Assembly (NCBI RefSeq): GCF_030915485.1
Contig: NZ_CP133266.1
Location: 1,612,001 to 1,676,000 of the forward strand
Source: Neobacillus sp. PS3-40
GTDB lineage: Bacteria > Bacillota > Bacilli > Bacillales > Cytobacillaceae
Reading direction: 5' to 3'
DNA: 64,000 nucleotides
The notes beneath the pieces were generated by a model. It saw nothing but the letters and a program-made list of their open reading frames with translations, had not been told where the DNA came from and did no database searches. Shown here one piece after another: positions 17,885-26,023 of the stretch. The translations under genes and the position numbers were made by a program. Positions within the stretch are counted from its first letter, which is position 1, and every line of letters starts with the position of its first letter.

Positions 17885-18274
17885 TTATTTTAGTACATAT
17901 TCTGCTAGAACACTTTGTAATTCGTAAATGTTCAGACTCTTGTTAAATTGTTTTTGAAGGGGAAGGGCATTTCCAGAAATCCAGATTTTCAATTCTGCAT
18001 CCAGATCAAAATTACCGGCTGTCTCGATACTGAAATGAGTGATATTTTTATATGGAATAGAATGGAATTCCACTTTTTTTCCGGTAATTCCTTGCTTATC
18101 AACTAAAATTAACCGCTTATTTGTAAAGATAAATAAATCCCTGATCAGTTTATATGCTTTTTCAATTCTTTCATTAGTTGAAAGAATTTTAGCAAAATCC
18201 CTTTGTACCTCTGCAACATTTACTTCAGAAGCATTACCCATCATTCCATCAAAAATACCCACTACATTTCCCAC
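17885..18274 (-). CDS. Bacterial PH-domain protein (YozO/DUF1696 type)
   Basis: 129 residues, all one bacterial PH domain. The core LFIFTNKRLILVDKQGITGKK (a beta hairpin with TNKRL), then VEFHSIPYKNITHFSIET, matches bPH_1, with a helix at the C-terminus (ELQSVLAEYVL). B. subtilis YozO and the N-terminal part of YvbH are of this type as I remember. No signal peptide; cytosolic. The role of these domains in bacteria is unknown. Start: GAGAGGTGGGAA before the ATG. Monocistronic. Confidence 0.78.
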   Translation of the reverse strand: MGNVVGIFDGMMGNASEVNVAEVQRDFAKILSTNERIEKAYKLIRDLFIFTNKRLILVDKQGITGKKVEFHSIPYKNITHFSIETAGNFDLDAELKIWISGNALPLQKQFNKSLNIYELQSVLAEYVLK

Positions 18275-18486
18275 CTCTCAAAAGATAATCCTATTATATA
18301 CGATTTTGCAAAGGTTCCAAAAAAAGCTTGGTGATTCACTCGTCGACACAGCAAAAAACGATAGACAAGATGGTTTCTCTTTAACCTTCTTGTCAGATAG
18401 CTTTAACCATTTCAATTCCCGAAGTATACTATTTAAAAGTTCAAAATCAAACTCTGGTTTTCGGATGGGTCTAGCCTATTTTCCAT

Positions 18487-19896
18487 TTATGCCCTTAGCC
18501 AGTCTGAATGGAAAATACCTTCCTTGTCAACTCTTTGATACGTATGTGCCCCAAAGTAATCTCTTTGTGCTTGTAGAAGGTTGGCTGGAAGAACCTCCGT
18601 CCGGTAGCTATCATAATAAGCAAGTGCGCTAGCTAGACCGGGAACAGGAATTCCTACTTTAATTGCAGTTCCAACAACTTCTCGTGCGGCATCCTGATAG
18701 TTCTCAACAATTGACTGGAAATAAGGATCTAATAAAAGATTATCTAATTTAGGATTCCGATCATATGCATCCTTAATATTCTGCAAAAATGCAGCACGGA
18801 TGATGCATCCGCCTCTAAAGATCATCGCAATTTCCCCAGGTTTTAAATTCCAATCATAGTCCTCCGATGCTAACTTTAATTGAGCAAAACCCTGTGCATA
18901 GGAGATTATTTTACTTAAGTAAAGTGTTTTTCGAATTAACTCGATAAACTCATTCTTATTCCCGGTAAAAACGCTCGTAGGGCCTCTTAAAATTTTACTT
19001 GCCCTTACACGCTCATCCTTAATTGCTGACAGAAAACGCGAAAAAACAGATTCAGTAATAATCGAAAGTGGAACCCCTAGGTTAAGTGCACTTTCGCTGG
19101 TCCACTTCCCAGTTCCCTTTTGTCCTGCAGTGTCTGAAATGACGTCCACAAGTGGCTTTCCAGTATCAGGATCTATTTTTGTAAAAATATCTGCCGTAAT
19201 TTCAATTAAATAGCTATCAAGTTCACCTTGATTCCACTCTTTAAACACATCATGAAGTTCATTTGTCGATAAGCCTAGAACTTCCTTCATTAAATGATAG
19301 ACCTCGCAAATCAATTGCATATCACTATATTCGATCCCGTTATGAACCATTTTAACGTAATGTCCAGCCCCGTTTGGACCAATGTATGTGCAGCAAGGAT
19401 CACCATTAACTTTTGCAGAAATAGCAGTTAATAGTTCCTTAACCGCTTGATATGCCTCTTCTTGCCCGCTTGGCATAATAGCAGCTCCGGTAAGAGCACC
19501 TTCTTCTCCACCCGAAACACCTGCCCCGATGAATAAAATTCCTTTCTTGGCAAGATCTTGATTTCTACGAATTGTATCTTCGTAATGGCTATTGCCACCA
19601 TCAATTAAAATATCACCTTTATCTAAGGAAGGGAGCAAGGAATCGATTGCTTTATCCGTAATCACTCCTGCATTAACCATTAACATTATTTTGCGGGGAA
19701 CTTCAAGGGACTCAATAAATTCTTTAATATTCGTAGTCCCAAATAGTTTTTTCCCATTATTATTTTCAATTATTTCATTTATTTTTTCGACTGAGAGATC
19801 GTAGAGGGAAACAGAGAAACCTTTACTCTCGAAATTAAGGGCTAGACTTCTTCCCATGACTCCTACACCGACTATTCCTATCTGCTGCTTTTCCAA
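18487..19896 (-). CDS. gnd: 6-phosphogluconate dehydrogenase, decarboxylating
   Basis: 469 residues from a TTG start that has AAAGGA nine bases upstream; an upstream extension to 20010 is AT-rich and unlikely to be translated. It oxidises 6-phosphogluconate to ribulose-5-phosphate and CO2 with NAD(P)+. Motifs: [17 protein letters not shown] (nucleotide fold, residues 5-21), [12 protein letters not shown] (about 100), [11 protein letters not shown] (about 125), [15 protein letters not shown] (catalytic Lys/His, about 180), KGTGKWTS (about 258). It resembles both GndA and GntZ. There is no gluconate operon here, so the pentose-phosphate isoform is likelier. Coenzyme choice is not certain. Confidence 0.9.
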   Translation of the reverse strand: MEKQQIGIVGVGVMGRSLALNFESKGFSVSLYDLSVEKINEIIENNNGKKLFGTTNIKEFIESLEVPRKIMLMVNAGVITDKAIDSLLPSLDKGDILIDGGNSHYEDTIRRNQDLAKKGILFIGAGVSGGEEGALTGAAIMPSGQEEAYQAVKELLTAISAKVNGDPCCTYIGPNGAGHYVKMVHNGIEYSDMQLICEVYHLMKEVLGLSTNELHDVFKEWNQGELDSYLIEITADIFTKIDPDTGKPLVDVISDTAGQKGTGKWTSESALNLGVPLSIITESVFSRFLSAIKDERVRASKILRGPTSVFTGNKNEFIELIRKTLYLSKIISYAQGFAQLKLASEDYDWNLKPGEIAMIFRGGCIIRAAFLQNIKDAYDRNPKLDNLLLDPYFQSIVENYQDAAREVVGTAIKVGIPVPGLASALAYYDSYRTEVLPANLLQAQRDYFGAHTYQRVDKEGIFHSDWLRA

Positions 19897-20086
19897 ACAA
19901 AACAATCCTTTCACAATGAAAAAAATTTTATATAACAATATTATATAACGAAAAAAAATTTCAAACAATTTTTTTAAGTATAATAATCGTCCTAAATCTC
20001 TAATCTTCATTTAAAAATGGATGGTATTGAAGGAAATAATCGGAAACATCATTTTCCTATTTTTGATGCGAATTGACCATGCCTAT

Positions 20087-21286
20087 TTACTTTATACTTT
20101 TTATTAAAATCTCTAATAATTGTTCACCCTCCATTAGATTGTCTCCGCCGCCCTGGACAAACATTTCATTCCCACCACCTTTTCCGTTAATAAGTGGGAG
20201 AACTTCCTTACATAAATTTTTCATATTAACTATGCCTTTACTACCTCTAGCACTGACAAATTGCAGACGATCTTTATTTTCAGCCACAAAGAAAACATAA
20301 GAATTTTCTTCACCAATAGTAATAATACGCGCAAGCTTTTGAAGCTCTTGAATGCTTCGATCCTGATAAACATGGCCGATAACTATTTCCTCACCTTGGG
20401 CTTCGTTATGATCGAGTAATTCCTTAGCTTCAAATTGGAGAATGTCTTCTCTTGCCTCTTCCAATGCCTTCTCCAACTCTTTTCCCCCGTCAAGAATCCT
20501 ATTCACCGCTGTCTCCATTTCTATTTCAGGAACATTAAGCTGCTTTGTAAGCGTAAGAAGTACTTTTTGTTTCTGATGAAACTGTTCCAAAACGCGTTCT
20601 CCACATATAAACTGAACTCGAACCTTTTTCTTTTGCTTTTCCCAATCTAGAATTTTTATAGCTCTAACTTCACCAGTTGTTTTTGGATGTGTTCCGCCAC
20701 AGCCGTTATAATCAAATTCCGGAATAATGACCAGGCGAATTTCCTCTTTAACCTTTGTTTCCTTCCGCAAAGAATAGTGTGTTAATTCTTCTTCTGTGAC
20801 CCATTTCGTTTCAATTGCTTTATTATCTAAAATAATTTGATTTGCTAAGGCCTCTACATCCTTTGCCTCTTGTTCTGACAACTGTTCTGTATCTAAATCG
20901 ATCGTAAGTATCTCCCTACCAAGATGGAAGCTTACTGTTTTAAAATTGTGGAGAGATTCAAATGCGGCGGATAAAATATGCTGCCCCGCATGTTGCTGCA
21001 TATGATCAAACCTTCTCTTCCAGTCAATTACTCCAAAAACTTCCTTGCTTATTTCGGGTATTGGTCTTTCAAGATAATGACGAATTTCACCGTCTGTTTC
21101 TTCCACATTAATTACATTAATATCGTTAATTGTCCCAACATCATGCGGTTGCCCACCACCCGTTGGGTAAAAAGCTGTTTGGTCTAGCACAATATATGTT
21201 TGGCCCTCATCATCCTTTGCATGTCTAACTACGCCCGCTGTGAAAGATTGTATGTATGCATCTTGAAAATATAATTTGTTTTCCAC
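20087..21286 (-). CDS. Alanyl-tRNA editing protein, AlaX long type
   Basis: 399 residues. Free-standing copy of the AlaRS editing and C-terminal parts: an AlaX barrel at the N-terminus (TAFYPTGGGQPHDVGTI, about 32-50), then the zinc site HMQQHAGQHILSAAF (HxxxH, about 93-107) and FDYNGCGGTHPKTTG (Cys and His ligands, about 188-202), a coiled coil (about 225-290) and a DHHA1-like end with GKGGGNEMFVQGGG (about 365). It hydrolyses Ser- or Gly-tRNA(Ala) in trans, preventing mistranslation. The catalytic aminoacylation domain is absent, as expected. The ATG is preceded by GGAGGGTACTACTT. Monocistronic. Confidence 0.88.
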   Translation of the reverse strand: MENKLYFQDAYIQSFTAGVVRHAKDDEGQTYIVLDQTAFYPTGGGQPHDVGTINDINVINVEETDGEIRHYLERPIPEISKEVFGVIDWKRRFDHMQQHAGQHILSAAFESLHNFKTVSFHLGREILTIDLDTEQLSEQEAKDVEALANQIILDNKAIETKWVTEEELTHYSLRKETKVKEEIRLVIIPEFDYNGCGGTHPKTTGEVRAIKILDWEKQKKKVRVQFICGERVLEQFHQKQKVLLTLTKQLNVPEIEMETAVNRILDGGKELEKALEEAREDILQFEAKELLDHNEAQGEEIVIGHVYQDRSIQELQKLARIITIGEENSYVFFVAENKDRLQFVSARGSKGIVNMKNLCKEVLPLINGKGGGNEMFVQGGGDNLMEGEQLLEILIKSIK

Positions 21287-21368
21287 AAGTAGTACCCTCC
21301 ATAATGATCAACCTGTTTTTCTTCCATTTTGTTCAAAAAAATAAAATAAATCAAGTTAAAAAGAAAGT

Positions 21369-21401
21369 AATTAGACTACCTATCATAGGTAGTCTAATTA
21401 T
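21369..21401 (-). terminator. Terminator of the GYP-rich coat-like gene
   Basis: Stem ATTAGACTACCTA/TAGGTAGTCTAAT with a 3-base loop, 35 bp past the stop of the gene at 21437. Confidence 0.7.
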
Positions 21402-21436
21402 TTTCGAATAAAAATAGAGTCATAAAGGTTCCTTTA

Positions 21437-21811
21437 TTATTTTTCTTTTTTTGATCGAGGATATCCCTGATAGCCTGTTTGTGGATAACCGGTATGAGGA
21501 TAACTTCCCATTGATTGCGGATGCGTTACTTGTGGGTAACCCGCTTGTGAATGTGGATAACCACCTGACATTTGTGGATAACCGCCCATTGAATGTGGAT
21601 ATCCATGTGGATGAACCTTATGCTGATGGTGGTAATAGCCCCCCGGCATTTGCGGGTAACCCATATGAGGATGTGGATATCCGCCCATATGTGGATAACC
21701 TGTGTGAGGATATCCTCCCATCATTTGTGGATAACCTGTATGTGGGTATGCTCCCATTTGCTGCGGAACCCCCCCAGCACCCGGGTATCCTCCATAGAAT
21801 TGTCTACTCAT
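21437..21811 (-). CDS. Gly/Tyr/Pro/His-rich repeat protein, probable spore coat component
   Basis: 124 residues built almost wholly from GGYPH/TGYPQ/MGGYPQ-type 4-7-residue repeats, with a short basic tail (PRSKKEK). No signal peptide and no globular domain. Such GYP/His-rich low-complexity proteins are known as outer coat or crust components in bacilli and clostridia. A start with AGGAGGGATTC upstream and a SigK-like -10 (CATACACTA) about 30 bp upstream fit late mother-cell expression. The Gly-Tyr-Pro-Gln/His codons create five perfect DnaA boxes. The antisense strand is also open by chance because of the repeats. Confidence 0.7.
   Translation of the reverse strand: MSRQFYGGYPGAGGVPQQMGAYPHTGYPQMMGGYPHTGYPHMGGYPHPHMGYPQMPGGYYHHQHKVHPHGYPHSMGGYPQMSGGYPHSQAGYPQVTHPQSMGSYPHTGYPQTGYQGYPRSKKEK
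21480..21734 (+). other. Cluster of five perfect DnaA boxes inside a coding sequence
   Basis: TGTGGATAA, the complement of the DnaA box TTATCCACA, occurs at 21480-21488, 21552-21560, 21573-21581, 21690-21698 and 21726-21734, all in one orientation. TGTGGATAT (8 of 9) occurs at about 21594 and 21672. Two more perfect boxes lie nearby at 23336-23344 and 23882-23890. Confidence 0.75.
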
Positions 21812-21842
21812 TTTGAATCCCTCCTTTCCAACTTGTACACAT

Positions 21843-21851
21843 TAGTGTATG
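21843..21851 (-). promoter_or_regulatory. SigK-like -10 element upstream of the coat-like gene
   Basis: Minus strand reads CATACACTA, matching the SigK -10 pattern CATAnnnTA, 32-40 bases before the start codon. A matching -35 is not clear. Confidence 0.35.
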
Positions 21852-21951
21852 TCCACATCTGAAATATGCTTAGATGATTACCTACTAATTTAAAATATAT
21901 AAGCCGGTTGGGTAGCTTAATTTATAAATAGTACATTCTGATTAGCAAACA

Positions 21952-21990
21952 AAGACTATTTCCATATGAAGGAAATAGTCTTTGTTTTTT
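21952..21990. terminator. Terminator of the sodC-like gene
   Basis: Perfect stem AAAGACTATTTCC/GGAAATAGTCTTT followed by GTTTTTTT on the + strand and TTTGTTT on the minus strand. It lies about 30 bp past the sodC stop. Confidence 0.75.
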
Positions 21991-22018
21991 TATTATCTGG
22001 CCTTCTTTTTTTCCATAC

Positions 22019-22537
22019 TTACTTTTTACCCTTTGTGATTTCTCCGCAGGCAATTCGTTTTCCTGAATCACCAGATGGCTGAGTCATACCATCATCTTTT
22101 CCTTCATCAATAACGATCGAAGTACCTTTTTTCGTATATAACGATTTTTTTCCATCTTTCAATGTTACATTTGGCGCCATTATTTCCGCCTTTACACTTC
22201 CATCATCTTCAACGATTAAATTTGGTAGATCCCCAGCATGTGCTCCCTTTGGATGAAGAAGACCATGTTCCTTACTTTCAGGATTATAATGGTTCCCAGC
22301 TGATATAAATTCTGGGGGCTTACATTTCCCGCATTCATGAATATGAATAGCGTGAACACCTGGGGAAAGGCCTTTTAAATTCACATCAAGCTTCAATCCG
22401 CTTGCTTGTTCAGTTAGTTTTATTTTCCCGAGCGAATCACCAACCGCATTAAACATCTCCACATCAACCTTAGTCGGATTCTGTTGTGTACATCCTGAAA
22501 GCAATAACAACGGAATGATGAACCAGCTTTTCTTCAT
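22019..22537 (-). CDS. sodC: Cu/Zn superoxide dismutase-like lipoprotein, one copper ligand replaced
   Basis: 172 residues with a lipoprotein signal peptide (MKKSWFIIPLLLLSGC; lipobox L-S-G-C, modified Cys about residue 16), so anchored outside the membrane. The SodC fold is clear: HAIHIHECGKC (two Cu ligands and a disulfide Cys), SAGNHYNP (bridging His), KEHGLLHPKGAHAGDLPN (zinc His, His and Asp) and RIACGEI (second disulfide Cys). The last copper ligand, normally His in a V/I-H motif before the DD-loop, is Asp here (SIVIDEGKDDG). Zinc binding should be intact, while dismutase activity is doubtful. B. subtilis YojM also lacks Cu ligands, but at other positions as I recall. Confidence 0.85.
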   Translation of the reverse strand: MKKSWFIIPLLLLSGCTQQNPTKVDVEMFNAVGDSLGKIKLTEQASGLKLDVNLKGLSPGVHAIHIHECGKCKPPEFISAGNHYNPESKEHGLLHPKGAHAGDLPNLIVEDDGSVKAEIMAPNVTLKDGKKSLYTKKGTSIVIDEGKDDGMTQPSGDSGKRIACGEITKGKK

Positions 22538-22603
22538 AAGTAAAACCCTCCAAAATCCCTATTTGGAATTAGTTTCACCTTCTTACCTGTTAATATTCTT
22601 TTT

Positions 22604-22704
22604 AAAGAAAACTCGCCGATTGGCGAGCCCCTAAGGGCGATGACAGAGGCGTAGTTGCACTTATGCGCTAGCAGAATTTATGGATATAAATTCTGATTAG
22701 CTAA
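22604..22704 (+). repeat. Dispersed three-hairpin repeat, copy 4 (full length)
   Basis: Complete copy with CTCGCC-GATT-GGCGAG, AAGGGC...(GCACTT) and CAGAATTTAT-GGAT-ATAAATTCTG hairpins, ending TTAGCTAA. It lies between the cyclophilin and sodC genes, both on the minus strand. Confidence 0.85.
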
Positions 22705-22734
22705 AGAAAACTCGCCGATTGGCGAGCCCCTAAG
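22703..22734 (+). repeat. Partial fifth unit in head-to-tail tandem with copy 4
   Basis: AAAGAAAACTCGCCGATTGG followed by CGAGCCCCTAAG repeats the first 32 bases of the unit directly after the end of copy 4, sharing the junction TAAAGAAAA. Confidence 0.8.
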
Positions 22735-22758
22735 AAGCCATTCCTTATTTTAGAGACA

Positions 22759-23505
22759 CTATTTTAAAATATTAATTTTTTTAATGATAACATCTTCTTT
22801 AGGCTTATCATTTGCACCTGCTGGTGTATTTGCAATTTTATCTACAACATCCATTCCTTCAATAACTTGACCGAAAACAGTGTGTTTATGATCTAGCCAT
22901 GGTGTTCCCCCATTTTTTGCATAGGCATCAATAATTTCTTTCGGGTAACCCACCTTCTCCATTTGATCCTTCATAGCTGGATCCAGTGTTGCATTTTGAA
23001 CGATAAAAAATTGGCTGCCATTTGTATTCGCACCAGAGTTTGCCATGGAAAGAGCTCCTCTTAAATTAAAAAGCTGCTTGGAAAATTCGTCCTCAAACGG
23101 CTGCCCGTAAATGCTGTCTCCACCCGTTCCATTGCCATTAGGATCTCCACCTTGAATCATGAAATCCTTGATAACACGGTGAAAAATCAACCCATTATAA
23201 TATCCTTTTTCACTATGCTTCACAAAATTCTCCACTGCTTTAGGTGCATATTCAGGGAATAATTTAATTTTAATGTTACCCATAGATGTTTCCATTTCAA
23301 CTAATTTTTCATTTGCTGCTACATCTGTTGTTAGCTGTGGATAACTTGAATTTATCACCGTATTTTCCCCTTCCTTTTGCTCAGTTTTCTGAGTGCTATT
23401 TTTAGGACTGCTCGTTTTTGATTCTTGTTGCTTCCCATTGCCTGTCCCACAAGCGGCGAGCAAGAAAATAATAGCCACTATCGAGACATATGTTTTTATT
23501 CTCAT
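22759..23505 (-). CDS. Cyclophilin-type peptidyl-prolyl isomerase lipoprotein
   Basis: 248 residues. Lipoprotein signal with [11 protein letters not shown] (modified Cys about residue 19), a polar Ser/Lys/Gln linker (20-50), then a cyclophilin domain: [41 protein letters not shown] (catalytic Arg and the FMIQGGD core), [19 protein letters not shown], and [17 protein letters not shown]. It catalyses cis-trans isomerisation of Xaa-Pro bonds in secreted proteins on the outer face of the membrane. The cytosolic PpiB of B. subtilis lacks the signal peptide, so this is an exported paralogue. GGAGGGATGATAA precedes the ATG. A DnaA box lies inside the gene. Confidence 0.9.
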   Translation of the reverse strand: MRIKTYVSIVAIIFLLAACGTGNGKQQESKTSSPKNSTQKTEQKEGENTVINSSYPQLTTDVAANEKLVEMETSMGNIKIKLFPEYAPKAVENFVKHSEKGYYNGLIFHRVIKDFMIQGGDPNGNGTGGDSIYGQPFEDEFSKQLFNLRGALSMANSGANTNGSQFFIVQNATLDPAMKDQMEKVGYPKEIIDAYAKNGGTPWLDHKHTVFGQVIEGMDVVDKIANTPAGANDKPKEDVIIKKINILK

Positions 23506-23600
23506 TTATCATCCCTCCATTTTTTTACTTTAACCGAAAATGTTCTTTTTTGCACTCTGTTTTGATATCGGTCATAATAAATTAACAAAGGAGGGATTTT

Positions 23601-23981
23601 GTGTCAGAACTAATAATTGGCGATCATGTTACAGCAATGAATAAAACCGGTAAATACATAGGGGAAATCACAGACATTCGGCCAGAGCATTATTTAGTTA
23701 AAGTCTTAGCCGTCCTTAAACATCCAATGCAAGGTGACATTCATCATCCAAAAGATACCGATGTAGGCTTTTTCCATGAGAGACGTGCTTTGGCTTTTAG
23801 AGAGCAAACCAATGTACCAATAAAAATGGTAAAACTTTACGAGGAAGAAATTCCTGAGTATAAAATCTCCTTACGGGCAGCTGTGGATAAAATGAAACAG
23901 GAACTAACAGAAACAGCTTCACCTTGGGCTGAAAAATGCCTAGAATTGGTCAATTCGCTCGAAAAGGATTATTTTAAGTAA
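23601..23981 (+). CDS. kapB: KapB, kinase-associated lipoprotein-like sporulation protein
   Basis: 126 residues, GTG start with GGAGGGATTTT upstream. SH3-like N-terminal half (IIGDHVTAMNKTGKYIGEI ... VKVLAVLKHPMQGDIHHP) and helical C-terminal half (LRAAVDKMKQELTETASPW) match B. subtilis KapB, which is needed for activity of the KinB sensor kinase that feeds the Spo0A phosphorelay. Despite its name no lipobox is present in this copy. kinB itself is not in the window. kapD lies convergently downstream, as a neighbour also in B. subtilis. Confidence 0.88.
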   Translation: MSELIIGDHVTAMNKTGKYIGEITDIRPEHYLVKVLAVLKHPMQGDIHHPKDTDVGFFHERRALAFREQTNVPIKMVKLYEEEIPEYKISLRAAVDKMKQELTETASPWAEKCLELVNSLEKDYFK

Positions 23982-24150
23982 GGCTCTTTTCTTAAACTTT
24001 GTTGCTATTTGGAACTAAATTAGAATGGTATTCCAGTTTACCGATAAAAACTGTAGGAAGTTTTTAAGAAAAGAGCACGATACCGTTGTTATTTCGGGTT
24101 TTTAGACTAGGTACGAAAAACAACAATCTATGCGAAAACAGCCTTAAGTA
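23982..24150. other. Gene-free stretch with a long inverted repeat downstream of kapB
   Basis: GCTCTTTTCTTAAA, right after the kapB stop, pairs with TTTAAGAAAAGAGC ending near 24077, about 70 bases later. The sequence between and after contains further short complementary segments. No T-run follows, so it is not a plain terminator; it may be a structured RNA or a small repetitive element. Confidence 0.45.
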
Positions 24151-24161
24151 AAGAAAATGTT

Positions 24162-24196
24162 AAAGGCCAAATCACATTTTTAGTGATTTGGCCTTT
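24162..24196 (-). terminator. Terminator of kapD
   Basis: Stem AAAGGCCAAATCAC/GTGATTTGGCCTTT at the kapD stop on the minus strand. Confidence 0.8.
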
Positions 24197-24818
24197 ATAC
24201 GAATTCATTTAAAAGTTTTGAAAAATCAATACGGTCACCAATAGTGGTTGGCTTTGGCTTTTCTAAGTAACGTTTATCCTTTTCAACAAGACGGAATATA
24301 TTATAGGTTGTCAATGCATCATCAAGGGCACGGTGATGCTTACCAGTTCCTTCTTTTCCGTATTGCTGAACAGCCTTCCACAGGCCCGTTTGGTTTTGAT
24401 CCCCAAAAAAGCGTTTATACTCCATGGATAGATCAATTTCTGAAGCCGTCTTAAATGGAAAAGGGACTCCTGCTCGAAGACAATTATGGCGAAGAACCTT
24501 CATATCCATATTGCCCCATGTTACAATTACATTTTCAAACTGTTTAATGCAATCCTCGAATTTTCGAATCATCTCAAAAAATGACATCCCTTTATCTACT
24601 TGTTGTTGTGAAATATGTAAAAAAGATTTACAGCGCTCTGAAAGGGTCGGGAATTTAAGGGGGGCCACAAAGGACGAAAACTGTTCAATAATTTGATCAT
24701 CCACAACCAAAACAACTCCAGCTTCGATGATTTCCGGATAAAAGTCCTTCATCCTCATATTTTTTTCGGGCATCGTAAATTCAAAATCAATAAATAAATA
24801 TTGCCGCCTTCCTTTCAT
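24195..24818 (-). CDS. kapD: KapD, 3'-5' exonuclease-family sporulation inhibitor
   Basis: 207 residues from the ATG with AGGGGTGATAGAA upstream; the longer frame to 24875 lacks a ribosome site. DEDDh exonuclease fold: LFIDFEFT (first Asp and Glu, about 10), VIVTWGNMDMKVLRHN (second Asp, about 105), GKHHRALDDALTTYNIF (His and last Asp, about 170). All catalytic residues are present. B. subtilis KapD inhibits the KinA-dependent sporulation route. Here it is convergent with kapB. Nuclease activity is likely from sequence; the target is unknown. Confidence 0.88.
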   Translation of the reverse strand: MKGRRQYLFIDFEFTMPEKNMRMKDFYPEIIEAGVVLVVDDQIIEQFSSFVAPLKFPTLSERCKSFLHISQQQVDKGMSFFEMIRKFEDCIKQFENVIVTWGNMDMKVLRHNCLRAGVPFPFKTASEIDLSMEYKRFFGDQNQTGLWKAVQQYGKEGTGKHHRALDDALTTYNIFRLVEKDKRYLEKPKPTTIGDRIDFSKLLNEFV

Positions 24819-24967
24819 TTCTATCACCCCTAACTTTATTACATTATATAAATTAACTAGTACAAAAATTTGCACTAGTTTTTCTTTTAGTATAACACGA
24901 AATCAGAGGTCATTTTTTAAAATTTGAAAGAAAAGAATGTGATTTACTCTATCCAGAAATATTGATA

Positions 24968-25354
24968 TTATTTCTTTATTTTTATAATAGCTATCGTACA
25001 TCTCGAGATGCAAATAATTCGCTTTTGCTCGTCCATTACTTTAATATCCCAAACCATTGTTGTTTTCCCTTGATGCAGAACAGTTCCAACTGCTGTTACC
25101 CACCCATCCTTTTTAGGCCTAACATGATTCGCATTGATCTCCAATCCTGCTATCGCTTCGGTATTTTTATCAACCAATTCATATGCACCAATACTAGCAA
25201 CTGTTTCTGCTAAAGCAACCGATGCTCCTCCATGCAATACTCCAAACGGTTGCCTGGTTCGTTCATCCACCGGCATTTCCGCAATAACCTTTCCTTTTTC
25301 CAGGAGAGTAATTTTAATCCCTAGTGCTTCCATTAATGTGTTTTTCAATTCCAA
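24968..25354 (-). CDS. yuxO: Hotdog-fold thioesterase, YuxO/PaaI type
   Basis: 128 residues. Hotdog thioesterase with the signature QPFGVLHGGASVALAETVAS (about 34-53), containing the conserved HGG and the catalytic Glu of the ALAE helix, then GLEINANHVRPKKDGWVTAVG strands. It resembles B. subtilis YuxO, proposed to hydrolyse 1,4-dihydroxy-2-naphthoyl-CoA in menaquinone synthesis; other small acyl-CoA substrates are possible. In B. subtilis yuxO lies elsewhere (comA region), so this location is different. Start with AGGAGGAAGAAA upstream. Confidence 0.82.
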   Translation of the reverse strand: MELKNTLMEALGIKITLLEKGKVIAEMPVDERTRQPFGVLHGGASVALAETVASIGAYELVDKNTEAIAGLEINANHVRPKKDGWVTAVGTVLHQGKTTMVWDIKVMDEQKRIICISRCTIAIIKIKK

Positions 25355-25429
25355 TTTTCTTCCTCCTTGATTATATGCACCTTGGCAACATCTTTATTTA
25401 TTTTACTATATTCTTTTTTCTTAAAAGAA

Positions 25430-25455
25430 AAAACAGCCTCTAGAGCTGTTTTTTT
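25430..25455 (-). terminator. Terminator of the glycine-rich gene
   Basis: Stem AAAAAACAGC/GCTGTTTTTT with a CTCTAGA loop, just past the stop at 25461 on the minus strand. Confidence 0.75.
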
Positions 25456-25460
25456 ACCTT

Positions 25461-25727
25461 TTAATAATAATACTGGTAACCACCATAAGCCATACCGGGA
25501 TAACCCATTCCAGGGAAACCTACTCCAGGATAGCCTACTCCTACTCCGGGATATCCTACTCCAGGATAGCCCACCCCAGGGTAACCACCATAGAATGGAC
25601 GATTGAAAAATGCACTTCCTAAGCCACCACCAATTAAGCCTCCTAAAAATGCACCTGCTAGCGGCAATCCAAACAATCCAATAAATCTTTGATCCTGTAC
25701 TTGATAGGGATTCCTATATCCATACAT
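25461..25727 (-). CDS. Gly/Tyr/Pro-rich membrane-active or coat-like protein
   Basis: 88 residues. An N-terminal polar part (MYGYRNPYQVQDQRF), one hydrophobic Gly-rich segment (LPLAGAFLGGLIGGGLGSAFF, about 22-42), then about 45 residues of YPGVG/FPGMG repeats ending in YQYYY. This layout is common among small sporulation-induced coat-associated proteins in bacilli. Ribosome site GGAGGAGGTACGCAAT is unusually strong. No enzyme motif. It resembles the GYP-rich gene at 21437 in style but not in unit sequence. Confidence 0.65.
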   Translation of the reverse strand: MYGYRNPYQVQDQRFIGLFGLPLAGAFLGGLIGGGLGSAFFNRPFYGGYPGVGYPGVGYPGVGVGYPGVGFPGMGYPGMAYGGYQYYY

Positions 25728-25907
25728 ATTGCGTACCTCCTCCTAAGCATATACTTGCCTACACTATTTCATATGCGATTGACCAGGGATTGGCGTGGGC
25801 TTTCAGTACTGTGAATATAGGTTTTGGCCATTTTAGGATGACCATATCAAATTATTTATAAAACTCCTGGGTTAATAAAAAGAACCCCTTAAGTCCATAT
25901 ACAAGAA

Positions 25908-25960
25908 AAAAAGCCGATTATTCTTCCAAAAAAGTATGGAACGAATGTCGGCTTCTTAAA
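25908..25960 (-). terminator. Probable terminator of pepA
   Basis: Stem AAGCCGA...ATTCTTCCA/TGGAACGAATGTCGGCTT with internal mismatches, about 65 bp past the pepA stop. Confidence 0.6.
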
Positions 25961-26023
25961 TAAGCTATTTTATGGTTTTAACATTTTTTTTAGTGTCCAA
26001 GCGATACACCAGAAGCTTCTTAC

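Noticed and set aside
18039-18632. 197-codon + strand frame spanning the PH gene and the end of gnd
   Set aside because: Overlaps two well-supported genes in antisense; product shows no family resemblance.
21451-21862. Open frames of 89-121 codons on the + strand
   Set aside because: Antisense of the GYP-rich coat-like gene; open because of repetitive codons, with VDN-type low-complexity product and no ribosome site.
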